A DNA stretch of 64,000 nucleotides from Haematobacter genomosp. 1 (GTDB lineage Bacteria; Pseudomonadota; Alphaproteobacteria; Rhodobacterales; Rhodobacteraceae): positions 114,326 to 178,325 of the forward strand of contig NZ_NIPW01000024.1 in NCBI RefSeq assembly GCF_002196855.1, read 5' to 3'. The position numbers were made by a program, and so were the translations under genes. Shown here one piece after another: positions 16,642 through 24,987 of this stretch. Under the pieces are notes generated by a model. That model made no database searches, was not told where the DNA came from, and worked only from the letters and a program-made list of their open reading frames with translations. The stretch's first letter is position 1, and each line of letters opens with the position of its first letter.

Positions 16642-18402
16642 TCAGTTGCTGGCCTTCGGCAGCTTGTAGACAAAGATCGAGTTGCCCGAACCCGTCGGCA
16701 GCGGCGTCTCCGGGAAGGCGGAGGAGATGGAGCTGGCCGCGTTGGAGTAACCGGTTGGGACGACCAGATACTGCTCCCCGTCGATCTCATAGGTCACGGG
16801 GGAGCCACCGATCGGCGCGTTCAGCCGCTGGCGCCAGAGCACCTTGCCCGTTTCCTGATCCCAGGCGGAGACGTAGCGCGCGGCGTCGCCGCCGAACACC
16901 AGCCCGCCCGCGGTGGCAAGAACGGAGCTGGTCATGGAAGGCCGCTCCCGCGCCTGCCATTTCGACTCGCCCTGCTTGGGATTGATGTCGAGCGCCTGAA
17001 GCAGCCCCGCCTCCGTGATGCCTTCCGGCAGAACACGGGGGCCGAACTTCACCGAGCCGACGGCGTTGCCGGCGGTGAATTCCGACTGGGTCGGCGTCAC
17101 CGTGTTGCAGGCCTCCGTCAGCGGCACGAAGAACGCCTTGGTGTCCGGGCTGTAGGCCCCGGCCATCCACAGCTTGCCGCCCGAGACGGAGGTGCAGGCG
17201 AGCTTGCTTTCCCCGATGGAGCTGGAGACGAGGTCCGTATTGATGTGAACCGTGCCGTCCGCATCGATCTTGGAGATGACGTTCTGCTTCACCGTCTCCT
17301 TCGACCACAGGTATTTCCCGGTGTCGCGGTCGAGCGCGAAGGCGATGCCGTTCTTGCCCGGAACGGAGATCAGCATGTGGCTGGTCTTGCCGCCGGTCTC
17401 CTGATCCACGAGAATCCGCTCGAACGGGCTGTCGAGGTCCCAGTTGTCGCGCGGGAGGTGCTGGAAGTACCACTTCAGCTTTCCGGTATCGGCATCCAGC
17501 GCGAGCGTGGAGTTGGTATAGAGCACGCTGCCCTCACCCGAACCGCGCACCAGTTCCGAATACGGCCCCGGCATCCCGATGCCCCAGAAGGTCGTGTTGG
17601 TCCGTTCGTCATAGGAGCCGGTCGCCCATGGCGTGCCGCCCCAGCGGTTTTCCGCGGGCACCGGCCCCCAGCTTTCCTGCTGCTTGGGATTGTCCGGGTC
17701 GTCGATCGTGTTGAAGCGCCACAGTTCCTCACCGGTATTGAGGTTGTGCGCCATGATGAAGCAGCCGCCGGCCGTGCCCGCGATGGAGCAGCCGGAGATC
17801 GCGGAGATGATCTTGTCCTTCACGATGATCGGGCCGACGGTGTAGCTGTAGCCCTTCTGGTAATCCAGAACCTGCTTTTCCCAGACGACCTTGCCGTCCG
17901 CCGCGTTCAGCACCACGATCTTCGCGTCCGCGGTCGTCAGCACGACCTTGTCGCCGGCAAGGGCGATGGAGTTCTTCTGCCGCCGCGCCTGGTTGGCCTG
18001 ATAGGACCAGGAGGCCGGGATCTCCGCCAGAACGTGACGGTAGGTCCAGATCAGGTCGCCGGTCTTGGCGTCCAGCGCCTCGACGATGTTGTTGTTGGTC
18101 TGCAGGAACATCACGCCGTCATGGATGAGCGGCACCGTCTCCTGGATGCCTGCTTCCGCCATCGGCCAGGCCCAGGCGAGTTGCAGCTTGCCGACGGTTT
18201 CCTTGTTGATCTGCTTGAGCTTGCTGTAGCCGGAGTTGAAGCGGTCGCCCCGCCACATCAGCCATTCGCCCTCCGGCGGATTGGCAAGCATCTCCTCCGT
18301 CACGGGTTTGTAGTTCTCACGGACGTTCTGGGCGAAGGCCGCGCCGCTCAGCGCCACGAGGGCGGTGGTGGCGGCAAGAAGCGGTTTCGAAAAGAATGAC
18401 AT
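16642..18402 (-). CDS. PQQ-dependent alcohol dehydrogenase, methanol/ethanol family, atypical metal site
   Basis: 586 residues from the ATG at 18402, five bases after GGAGG (an ATG at 18423 lies upstream of that site). A signal peptide ends at ...SGAAFA, so the enzyme is periplasmic. Repeated blade motifs such as LDAKTGDLIWTYR, LNTGEELWRF and LDADTGKLKWYF show the eight-bladed quinoprotein propeller. The catalytic-Asp region reads NWDLDSPFE (Asp322, Asp324): the second Asp two residues on is the feature of lanthanide-using enzymes (XoxF, PedH). However, the usual vicinal Cys-Cys is absent, the expected Glu-containing block is replaced by SGCSIAGTAGGC (203-213), and the Asn of 'GxGNP' is Met278 (GIGMPGP). 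Electrons probably pass to the cytochrome c encoded just upstream. Substrate unknown. Confidence 0.86.
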   Translation of the reverse strand: MSFFSKPLLAATTALVALSGAAFAQNVRENYKPVTEEMLANPPEGEWLMWRGDRFNSGYSKLKQINKETVGKLQLAWAWPMAEAGIQETVPLIHDGVMFLQTNNNIVEALDAKTGDLIWTYRHVLAEIPASWSYQANQARRQKNSIALAGDKVVLTTADAKIVVLNAADGKVVWEKQVLDYQKGYSYTVGPIIVKDKIISAISGCSIAGTAGGCFIMAHNLNTGEELWRFNTIDDPDNPKQQESWGPVPAENRWGGTPWATGSYDERTNTTFWGIGMPGPYSELVRGSGEGSVLYTNSTLALDADTGKLKWYFQHLPRDNWDLDSPFERILVDQETGGKTSHMLISVPGKNGIAFALDRDTGKYLWSKETVKQNVISKIDADGTVHINTDLVSSSIGESKLACTSVSGGKLWMAGAYSPDTKAFFVPLTEACNTVTPTQSEFTAGNAVGSVKFGPRVLPEGITEAGLLQALDINPKQGESKWQARERPSMTSSVLATAGGLVFGGDAARYVSAWDQETGKVLWRQRLNAPIGGSPVTYEIDGEQYLVVPTGYSNAASSISSAFPETPLPTGSGNSIFVYKLPKASN

Positions 18403-18468
18403 CATGTCCTCCTCGGTGCGCATGGCGCGCGATATGTGCTGTGCGCGGGCCGGTCGCGGCCCCGCGCG

Positions 18469-19062
18469 TCACTCGACGGTCGGGAGCTTCTTGCCCCAGG
18501 TGAAGGCCTGCGGAATGCTGCTGGCGGCGGCGGTGGTCTGCATGGTGTCCACGGCTGGGCCGCCCGGAAGCGGCTTGCCCCAGGTGAAGGCCTGCGGGAC
18601 GTTCGTGTCCCCCGCCATATCCGGGGCCGCAGCGCCCCCGCCGGCCGGACCGGCCGCGGTTTCCGCCGTCAGGCTGATGGCGGCGAGCTTCTCCTCATCC
18701 TCCACCAGAGGATCGGGGCCGGGCTGGGCGCCGTTGAACGCCATGATGTAGGCGATGATGTCGAGATAGGTCGCCGTCCCGAGCTGACCGGGCGCGGAGG
18801 GCGGCATGGCGACGGAAATGAAATCGTAAAGCCCGCCGGGTGTATCCCAGTTGGCCATCACGTCCGGCCCGACGAGGCCGGGGGCCTCCGGGCCTTCGAG
18901 CTGCATTCCGTGACACTGGGCGCAGTTCGCATTGTAGGCGGTCTTGCCCGCCTCTGCCTGTTCCGCCGTGAACCCGCCGGCAAGGCCGGGCAGGGCGGAA
19001 GACAGAGTTGCGACTGCTGCCAGCATCCCGGGGATTGCGGATCGTTTTGTGAAGAAGATCAC
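18469..19062 (-). CDS. Cytochrome c partner of the PQQ dehydrogenase, with duplicated C-terminal motif
   Basis: 197 residues from a GTG at 19062, which has TCAGGAGGGA eight bases upstream. A signal peptide ends near residue 28. One haem site CAQCH is at 47-51, with VAMPPSAPG (Met86) as the likely distal ligand. After the cytochrome domain (~115 residues) comes an Ala/Gly/Pro linker carrying two near-identical motifs, PQAFTWGKPLP (156-166) and PQAFTWGKKLP (184-194), the second at the extreme C-terminus. They are also nearly identical in DNA, so this is a recent or conserved duplication. The gene is directly upstream of the dehydrogenase gene and is its probable electron acceptor (XoxG/cL-like). 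The function of the motifs is unknown to me. Confidence 0.85.
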   Translation of the reverse strand: MIFFTKRSAIPGMLAAVATLSSALPGLAGGFTAEQAEAGKTAYNANCAQCHGMQLEGPEAPGLVGPDVMANWDTPGGLYDFISVAMPPSAPGQLGTATYLDIIAYIMAFNGAQPGPDPLVEDEEKLAAISLTAETAAGPAGGGAAAPDMAGDTNVPQAFTWGKPLPGGPAVDTMQTTAAASSIPQAFTWGKKLPTVE

Positions 19063-19192
19063 GGCTACCCTCCCTCCTGAAGATGCGCGAGCGCCGGCGA
19101 CTGGGGTGTCGTAACGGCAGGTGGCGCGACAATCTGTCCCATACCTTAGTAGGAGGTGCAATATCATGCAGCAGAGAAATGGAAAAAAGCCA

Positions 19193-19216
19193 ATTATACT
19201 GGCATATTACATATGC
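19193..19216 (-). promoter_or_regulatory. Candidate promoter/operator of the cytochrome-dehydrogenase unit
   Basis: Reading leftward, a perfect TATAAT (19198-19193) lies just after the stop of the upstream gene and ~130 bp before the cytochrome start, in an unusually AT-rich patch. A perfect inverted repeat GCATAT-N3-ATATGC (19202-19216) sits immediately upstream of the -10 box, overlapping the end of the upstream gene. No good -35 is visible, which fits an activator-dependent promoter. Confidence 0.4.
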
Positions 19217-20043
19217 GAAGCCGCCCCTGCTTCGGCGGTCAGGCCGTAGCGGTTCCGAAGGGTCGCGATTTCCTCCCGTCCCGCCGCATCCGAAAGCGCG
19301 GCAGTCAGGGCGCGCTTCAACGTCACATCCCCCTTCCAGGTTCCAAAGGCCAGCGGCACTGGCGCGAGGGCGGGGTCGTCCGGCCAGACAGCGGTGAAAC
19401 CCGGCAGGGCATCTTGTTGCCCGGACAGCGCGAAATTCTCGCCGACCGCGGCCGCCGCACGCCCCTCCAGCAGCGCCGTGCGGAGCGCCGCGCCATCCGC
19501 CACCAGCAGGGGCCGGTAGCCCTCGGCCCGCATCCATGCGGAAAGCGCCAGCCGGTCAAGCCCGCTCGCCCCCGGCAGGACCGCGAGGGTGCTGCCTGAT
19601 GGCGGAAGGGCACCCGCGGGCAGCAGCAGGAGCCAGCCGATCCGCTCCCCGGTCGGGAGAAGCTGCAGGAAACCGCGCGCGGTCGGCGTATCCGCGATGC
19701 CGCCGCCGATCATGTCGCATTGGGCGCGCGTCAGGTTCCAGTTCCGCGGGTTGAAGTCACGCCCGATGGTCGGCACGACGTTCACCGCAAGGCGCAGACC
19801 CACGCGATCCGCGAGAATGCGGGCAAGCTCAACGTCGTAACCGGGCCGATCCGGCTCTCCCGTCACCAGCGGCGGATAGGCGGGGGGGACGCAGAGTTTC
19901 AACACGCCTGCCGCCCGGCGCTCGGCAAGGGAATTGTCCTGCGGAAGCAGGCCGGCAAGGGCGAGGATCACCACCACGATGCCGAGATTCCTAATCGCCG
20001 GTCCCCAGCGGCCCCGGAGCGGAGAGGCGGGCGGCGCGTTCAT
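19207..20043 (-). CDS. Extracytoplasmic solute-binding protein of the PQQ-associated ABC system
   Basis: 278 residues, ATG at 20043 overlapping the permease stop (ATGA). An uncleaved or lipobox-less hydrophobic N-terminus (NLGIVVVILALAGLLP) is followed by VLKLCVPPAYPPLVTGEPDRPGYDVELARILADRVGLRLAVNVV, the typical start of a family-3 periplasmic binding domain. RNWNLTRAQCDMIGGGIADTPTARGFL and AALRTALLEGRAAAAVGEN complete the fold. Its neighbours are an ABC-2 permease and the PQQ dehydrogenase genes, matching the PQQ-dependent alcohol ABC sets seen in other proteobacteria. What it binds (alcohol, aldehyde, lanthanide carrier or another ligand) is unknown. Confidence 0.78.
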   Translation of the reverse strand: MNAPPASPLRGRWGPAIRNLGIVVVILALAGLLPQDNSLAERRAAGVLKLCVPPAYPPLVTGEPDRPGYDVELARILADRVGLRLAVNVVPTIGRDFNPRNWNLTRAQCDMIGGGIADTPTARGFLQLLPTGERIGWLLLLPAGALPPSGSTLAVLPGASGLDRLALSAWMRAEGYRPLLVADGAALRTALLEGRAAAAVGENFALSGQQDALPGFTAVWPDDPALAPVPLAFGTWKGDVTLKRALTAALSDAAGREEIATLRNRYGLTAEAGAASHM

Positions 20044-20855
20044 GCCCTGCGGAAGTCGATCACGGCGAGGAGGAAGAACACCGCCGCCATGCCGAAGATC
20101 ACCAGCGGCCCCGTCGTGGGGGCGAACTGGTAGAAGCCGATCAGCACGCCCCGAAGCGCATCGACCGCATAGGTGATCGGGTTCGCGCGGACCAGCGTCA
20201 CCAGCCATTCGGGATAGGTCGCCACCGTCTGTGTGCGGGTGAGCGAGGGATCCAGCGGAAAGACCGAGGAGGAGGTGAAATAGAGCGGCAGGATGATGGT
20301 GTTGGAGAATACGCCGAACCCCTCGAAGCTGCGCACCCGCTGGGCCAGAAGCACGCCGAAGGAGGTCAGCCCGAAGGCCAGCACGAACATCAGCCCGATT
20401 GCCGTGAGCGACTGCCCGACCGTCAGCGTCACATCGGCAAACCGCGCGAGGATCAGCACCAGCGTGCCATGCACTGTCGCGACCGTCGCCCCGCCCAGCA
20501 CCTTGCCCAGCAGGATCAGCCATCGCGGCATGGGAGAGACGAGCACCTCCCGCAGGAAACCGAACTCCCTGTCCCAGATCACCGAAACGGCGAACTGGAT
20601 GGACGTGTACATGATGTTCAGCACGATGACGGCGGGGAACAGGAACTGCAGGTAGGTGAAGGGGATGACCGTACGCACCTCTCCATAGACCTCTCCCCGG
20701 AAGTAGGGGTTCAGCCCGATGCCGAGGATGAGCAGCCAGATCAGCGGTCGGCTCACGCCGCCCACCATCTGTCCCCGGTCACGGGTGGCGCGCAGTACCT
20801 CCCGCAGCCAGACGCCATAGAGGCCTCGCAGAAGGCCGGGGAGAGCGCTGGTCAT
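20040..20855 (-). CDS. ABC-2 type permease of a PQQ-alcohol-dehydrogenase-linked transporter (PedC-like)
   Basis: 271 residues; the ATG at 20855 has AAAGGAG six bases upstream. About six transmembrane segments, with the family signatures RDRGQMVGGVSRPLIWLLILGIGLNPYFRG, VIWDREFGFLREVLVSPMPRW (the conserved 'E-loop' before the middle segments) and SSSVFPLDPS...NPITYAVDALRGVLIG, as in NodJ/DrrB-type exporters. Homologues are named alcohol ABC transporter permeases (PedC) when next to PQQ dehydrogenases. The ATPase gene lies upstream in the same direction but, unusually, 1.2 kb away. Export of a small molecule linked to alcohol oxidation is inferred. Confidence 0.87.
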   Translation of the reverse strand: MTSALPGLLRGLYGVWLREVLRATRDRGQMVGGVSRPLIWLLILGIGLNPYFRGEVYGEVRTVIPFTYLQFLFPAVIVLNIMYTSIQFAVSVIWDREFGFLREVLVSPMPRWLILLGKVLGGATVATVHGTLVLILARFADVTLTVGQSLTAIGLMFVLAFGLTSFGVLLAQRVRSFEGFGVFSNTIILPLYFTSSSVFPLDPSLTRTQTVATYPEWLVTLVRANPITYAVDALRGVLIGFYQFAPTTGPLVIFGMAAVFFLLAVIDFRRA

Positions 20856-22086
20856 GAGGCGCTCCTTTGCGACTTGGAAGGGGGTGGGGGCGCGCCATCG
20901 GCCGTGACCCACGGGCTTGCGGAGGAGGTCCGGGAACGTGGCCCGCATGATGAGCGGGATGTGCCCGACGCGCCCCTCCGGGGTGGCCGGGGTAGGGCCT
21001 GCGGTGCGGGCGACAGGAGTGGCCCCTGCCCGAAGGCTGAGGGTACCGCGCTTGGCAGAGCGGCGAACTGTGGGCTTGTGGCACCGGGCGCCCTGCGGAC
21101 CGGTTCGAGGCGCTGAGACCGGAAGCAGCGGGAGGAGCCGGGTATCGGGTTGTGGTGCCGCTTCTTGCGCTCGGACATGACGGCTGCCGGTGTCGGGCCA
21201 TTGGCGAGGAACGGCGGCCAGCCCGGCAGGGCTATGGGCGGCCGGACGGTTCCTTGCGCTGCAACGGGCGCGACGATCTGTGAGCGAGAGGAGCAGGCAG
21301 TGCCCGCCCATGCCGGAATGAGCCGAGCGACGCGGGGTTGGACGAGGGCGCAGCAGCTGGAAAAAGCGCGGCGGCTGGAGGAAGGCTGGGCAGGGATGAT
21401 CCGAAGGGTGATGGGCCGGAGGGCGGGCTTGAGGGTGGCGGGCCACAGGGGGACGGGCGGCAGTGAGATGGGCCGGAGAGGGGCGGGCCGGACAGCCTCC
21501 GCGCCGCTGGGATGGCCGACTGTCGTGGGATCGTCGGCGGTGCAGACCGTTTCCAGTCCGCATGTGCTTCGGCAGTTCTGCCGGCAGGTCGGTTGGACGC
21601 GTGACGGCCTGTGCGTCCGGCCTCTGCCCAAGGGTTTGCCGCAGGGGAGCGGGTGTAGCGCTCGGCGCGCCGGCCGTGGACCCATGGCGGGCCGGATTGA
21701 GTGCCCCAGCCTCCTGAAGGTCAGCGATGCGGTCCCATGCCGCTGCTGAACCTTGCGGAAGACCGCTTGTCCGTCCCGCCATGCTCGGATCGGGAGCAGG
21801 GGCCGAAGGCGCCGCCCCTCACCCCTTGCCGACGGCAGGGGGAACCGGGCGTTCGCGTTTTGCGGTCGATGCCGTGCTGTCGGCCCCCGCAGCAGCGGGG
21901 AAGAGCTGCAGTCCGGCGGCGTTGGACCTGCCCGCAGAGACCCGGCCCGCAGACACCCGGTCCGCGGATGCAGTGAACCGGGGTTCAGGCACAATCCGTT
22001 CGCACAGGGCCTGCGCAAACCTCGACCGGGCAAACCGCGCCCGGCTCCCTCCCGACGATCCGGTCCTGTTATGACGGCCGGAGACA
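20856..22086 (-). other. 1.2-kb interval inside the transporter unit: open but not gene-like
   Basis: Between the ATPase and permease genes one minus-strand frame stays open for 412 codons (22090 to 20852), and its start and stop overlap the flanking genes by ATGA at both ends. The translation is dominated by Pro, Arg, Ser and Ala with no recognisable domain, and its third codon positions are much less GC-rich than those of the neighbours (many ATA, ACA, GGA, CGT, TTG, TCT codons). The plus strand is G-rich with scattered direct repeats such as ATGGGCCGGAG. I regard it as probably non-coding or decayed, with the overlaps possibly fortuitous; see findings. Confidence 0.4.
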
Positions 22087-23067
22087 TCATCGCCGCCCGC
22101 CCTTGCGTCCGGCTTCGCGCTCCGCCGCGCGTGCGCCTTCCCCGCGATCGCGAAGCTCGCGGCCTGTGAGGGAGAGGAACACGCTTTCCAGTGTCGGCTC
22201 CTCGAAGCGCACCTCCGTCAGCCGGTTGCCGAAGGCGGCGAGGAACGCCTCGACCGTCGCGGCGTCAGGAGCGGGGATCGCGAGGTGCAGGGGCGCCACT
22301 TCCATCGCCGCAGGATAGGCGCGCCGGATGGCCGAGGCAGTTTCCGCCTCCCGCGCGATGACGCGGAGCCACCGCTGGCCATATCCGGCCTTCAGGCTTT
22401 CGGGGCTGCCTTCGGCGAGGATGCGGCCATTGTCGATGATGCAGACGAGGTCCGCGCTCTCCACTTCCTCGATGTAATGGGTGGTGGTCAGCACCGTCAG
22501 CCCCCGCTCGCGCCTGAGCCCGTCCAGATAGCGCCAGATGCGCACGCGGGTCTGGGCATCAAGGCCAACGGTCGGCTCGTCGAGGAACAGGATGCGCGGG
22601 TGATGCATGAGGGCGCGGGCTATCTCCAGCCGCCGCCGCATCCCGCCGGAGAAGTTGCGCACGACCGTTTCCTGCCAGTCGGTGAGTTCGACAAGCGCCA
22701 GCACTTCCGCCATTGCGGCGTGCCGCACACGGCGGGCCATGCCATGCGCGAGCCCGTGGAAATCGAGATTCTCCGCCGCCGTCAGCCGGTCGTCGAGGCT
22801 CGAATCCTGAAACACCACCCCGATGCCGCGCCGCGCGCGCAAGGGTTCGCGCGCCACGTCGGCACCCGCCACCAGTGCGGTTCCGCTGTCGGGCCGGAGC
22901 AATGTGCAGAGGATGTTGAGGAGCGTGGTCTTGCCCGCGCCGTTCGGGCCAAGCAGCGCGAAGCTCGCGCCAGCAGGCACGGAGAGGCTGACATCCTCCA
23001 GCGCCCTGGTGCCCCCGAAAGCATGCGAGAGATGTTCGACTTGGATGGCAGGCGGTGTTTCCGGCAT
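22087..23067 (-). CDS. ABC transporter ATP-binding protein of the PQQ-linked transporter (PedB-like)
   Basis: 326 residues, ATG at 23067. Walker A is LLGPNGAGKTTLL, the Q-loop is VFQDSSLDDRLT, the ABC signature is NFSGGMRRRLEIARAL, Walker B is ILFLDEPTVGLD, and the switch His is in TTTHYIEE. The C-terminal ~90 residues (after SPESLKAGYG) form the extension common in DrrA/NodI-type exporter ATPases. It forms the transporter with the permease gene at 20040-20855. All catalytic motifs are intact. Likely first gene of the cluster running to 15676. Confidence 0.9.
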   Translation of the reverse strand: MPETPPAIQVEHLSHAFGGTRALEDVSLSVPAGASFALLGPNGAGKTTLLNILCTLLRPDSGTALVAGADVAREPLRARRGIGVVFQDSSLDDRLTAAENLDFHGLAHGMARRVRHAAMAEVLALVELTDWQETVVRNFSGGMRRRLEIARALMHHPRILFLDEPTVGLDAQTRVRIWRYLDGLRRERGLTVLTTTHYIEEVESADLVCIIDNGRILAEGSPESLKAGYGQRWLRVIAREAETASAIRRAYPAAMEVAPLHLAIPAPDAATVEAFLAAFGNRLTEVRFEEPTLESVFLSLTGRELRDRGEGARAAEREAGRKGGRR

Positions 23068-23081
23068 GACGGCCCCTCCCC

Positions 23082-23438
23082 TCAGGGAGTGAGGACATCC
23101 AGCACGGCTTCCGCCGGGCGGCCAAGGACGGCGCGGGTCTCGGAAAAGACGATGGGGCGTTCGATGAGAATGGGATGCGCCACCATCGCGGCGATCAGGG
23201 TATCGTCGTCACTTGTCTCCGTCAGCCCGGCGTCGCTCCGCGCGCCTTCCTTCCAGCGGAGGATGTCGCGGGGCGCGCGGTCGAGAAGCGAGAGCGCGGC
23301 GCGGAGTTCGGCCTCGCTCGGCGGTTCGTTCAGATAGTCCCGCACCACGGGCACCACGCCGTGTTCCTCCAGCAGCGCGAGCGCCCGGCGCGATGTGCCG
23401 CAACGCGGATTGTGCCAGATCGAGATGGTCACAGCCAC
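23082..23438 (-). CDS. arsC: ArsC-family (glutaredoxin-dependent arsenate reductase type) protein
   Basis: 118 residues. The redox motif is [18 protein letters not shown] (Cys13), followed by [19 protein letters not shown], and the tail [21 protein letters not shown] contains the Arg residues that bind arsenate. This matches the plasmid R773 ArsC/YfgD-like family. Some members with this motif are not arsenate reductases, and no ars genes are nearby, so the substrate is uncertain. Its start overlaps the 3' end of pyrD by 10 bp, suggesting cotranscription. Confidence 0.85.
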   Translation of the reverse strand: MAVTISIWHNPRCGTSRRALALLEEHGVVPVVRDYLNEPPSEAELRAALSLLDRAPRDILRWKEGARSDAGLTETSDDDTLIAAMVAHPILIERPIVFSETRAVLGRPAEAVLDVLTP

Positions 23439-24487
23439 CGCTCCCTCCCGGTTCCGACGGCCTCCGCCACAGTGGCGAAGCCATCGCGGAGAAGCCGGTC
23501 CTCGATGCCGCGGACGAGGTCTCCCACCAGCGACAGTCCTCCGAAGACGAGGCCGGTGTAAAGCTGAACCGCGCTCGCTCCGGCCAGAATCTTCTCATAG
23601 GCCTGATCGGGAGTGGAAATGCCGCCGACGCCGATCAGCGGCAGCCGCCCCTCCGTCGCCCGTGACAGGCGGGCCAGAACCCGGGTGGACCGCTCGAACA
23701 GCGGGGCGCCGGAGAGGCCCCCCGCCTCTCCCCGCGCCGCGCCGCCAAGCCCATCGCGGGAGAGGGTCGTGTTGGTGGCGATCACCCCGTCGATACCGGA
23801 GGCGAGCGCGACGGCGCCGATTTCGGCGATTTCGTCATCGGTGAGATCGGGGGCGATCTTCAGGAATACCGGCACCCGCCGCGACAGCCCGTCCCGCACC
23901 TCCAGCACACCCGCGAGCAGCGATTCCAGCGCCGCGCGGCCCTGAAGGTCACGAAGCTTCTCGGTATTGGGGGAGGAAACGTTGACCGTGGCGAAGTCGA
24001 TCCATCCGCCCGTGGCGGCCAGCACTTCCGCAAAGTCCTGCGCACGGTTGGCGCTGTCCTTGTTCGCGCCGAGGTTCAGCCCGATCACCCCCCGCTCCGG
24101 CCGGGCGGCCAGCCGGGCCGCGATGGCGGCGGCACCTTCGTTGTTGAAGCCGAAGCGGTTGATGACGGCGCGGTCCTCCGGCAACCGGAACAGCCGGGGG
24201 CGGGGGTTGCCGGGCTGCGGGCGGGGCGTCGTCGCGCCGACCTCGATGAAGCCGAAGCCCGCGCGGCTCAGCGGTTCGAGCGCGGTCGCGTTCTTGTCGA
24301 ACCCGGCGGCAAGGCCCACGGGGTTGGGCAGGTCGATCCCGGCAAGGCTGGTGCGGAGCCGGGGCGAGGTGATCTCCCCCGGCAGGGCGACCAGCCCCGT
24401 GCGGAGGGCCATCAGCGACAGGCCATGCGCCCGCTCCGGGTCCAGCCGCGTGAGCAGGCCAAGGCCAAGGGACTCGTACCGGTTCAC
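23429..24487 (-). CDS. pyrD: Dihydroorotate dehydrogenase (quinone), class 2
   Basis: 352 residues with a GTG start at 24487 overlapping the upstream stop (GTGA). It oxidises dihydroorotate to orotate with electrons passed to ubiquinone at the inner membrane. It has the class-2 features: an N-terminal amphipathic extension ([17 protein letters not shown]), [28 protein letters not shown] FMN binding (here [21 protein letters not shown]), [24 protein letters not shown] with the catalytic Ser, and IGVGGI near the C-terminus. The gene is fourth-step pyrimidine synthesis; pyrB and a pyrC-like gene are 38 kb away. Confidence 0.96.
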   Translation of the reverse strand: MNRYESLGLGLLTRLDPERAHGLSLMALRTGLVALPGEITSPRLRTSLAGIDLPNPVGLAAGFDKNATALEPLSRAGFGFIEVGATTPRPQPGNPRPRLFRLPEDRAVINRFGFNNEGAAAIAARLAARPERGVIGLNLGANKDSANRAQDFAEVLAATGGWIDFATVNVSSPNTEKLRDLQGRAALESLLAGVLEVRDGLSRRVPVFLKIAPDLTDDEIAEIGAVALASGIDGVIATNTTLSRDGLGGAARGEAGGLSGAPLFERSTRVLARLSRATEGRLPLIGVGGISTPDQAYEKILAGASAVQLYTGLVFGGLSLVGDLVRGIEDRLLRDGFATVAEAVGTGRERWL

Positions 24488-24822
24488 AGAACCCCCTCCG
24501 GGAAGATATGCCCCGTGGCCCCGAGCGGCAGGGACTTGTCCCAGACCACATCCGACAGCCGGAGCGGCCGATAGAGATGCGGAAAAAGCGCGCCGCCCCG
24601 TGACGGCTCCCATTTCAGGTCCGCCCCCAGAGGCTCCACGGAGACGGCGACCAGCACCAGATCGCTTTCCTCCGCGAAATGGCGGGCGGCTGTCTCTCCC
24701 ACCTGTGTGGGCGTGGAAAAATGGATGAAGCCGTCCGCCACATCCACGGGCGCGCCGTGGGTGACACCTGCGGCGCGGAACGCATCCCATTCGGGGCGTC
24801 GGAAAATCTTCAGGATCAGCAT
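24484..24822 (-). CDS. DUF952 family protein
   Basis: 112 residues. It shows the DUF952 pattern: [17 protein letters not shown] at the start, then [20 protein letters not shown] with the conserved DGFIH, and [16 protein letters not shown]. Biochemical function is unknown; structures of relatives resemble ADP-ribosyl-binding or toxin-like folds, which I do not extend to this protein. It is coupled to pyrD by a 4-bp overlap, which is a frequent arrangement in related bacteria. Confidence 0.88.
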   Translation of the reverse strand: MLILKIFRRPEWDAFRAAGVTHGAPVDVADGFIHFSTPTQVGETAARHFAEESDLVLVAVSVEPLGADLKWEPSRGGALFPHLYRPLRLSDVVWDKSLPLGATGHIFPEGVL

Positions 24823-24987
24823 GGCCGGGTGATGCCCTCACTCCGCCATCCGGTCAAGGAGAACGTGTGCCCGACGGGCGTGGCTGCGCGCGCCGGGGGC
24901 GCATCGGGATGGCTCCTCGGGCACGAGAAGCTTTGACAGAGCCGCCGCCGCTCCGCAGACTGCGAGCATCCGCACAGGGAGAACCGC

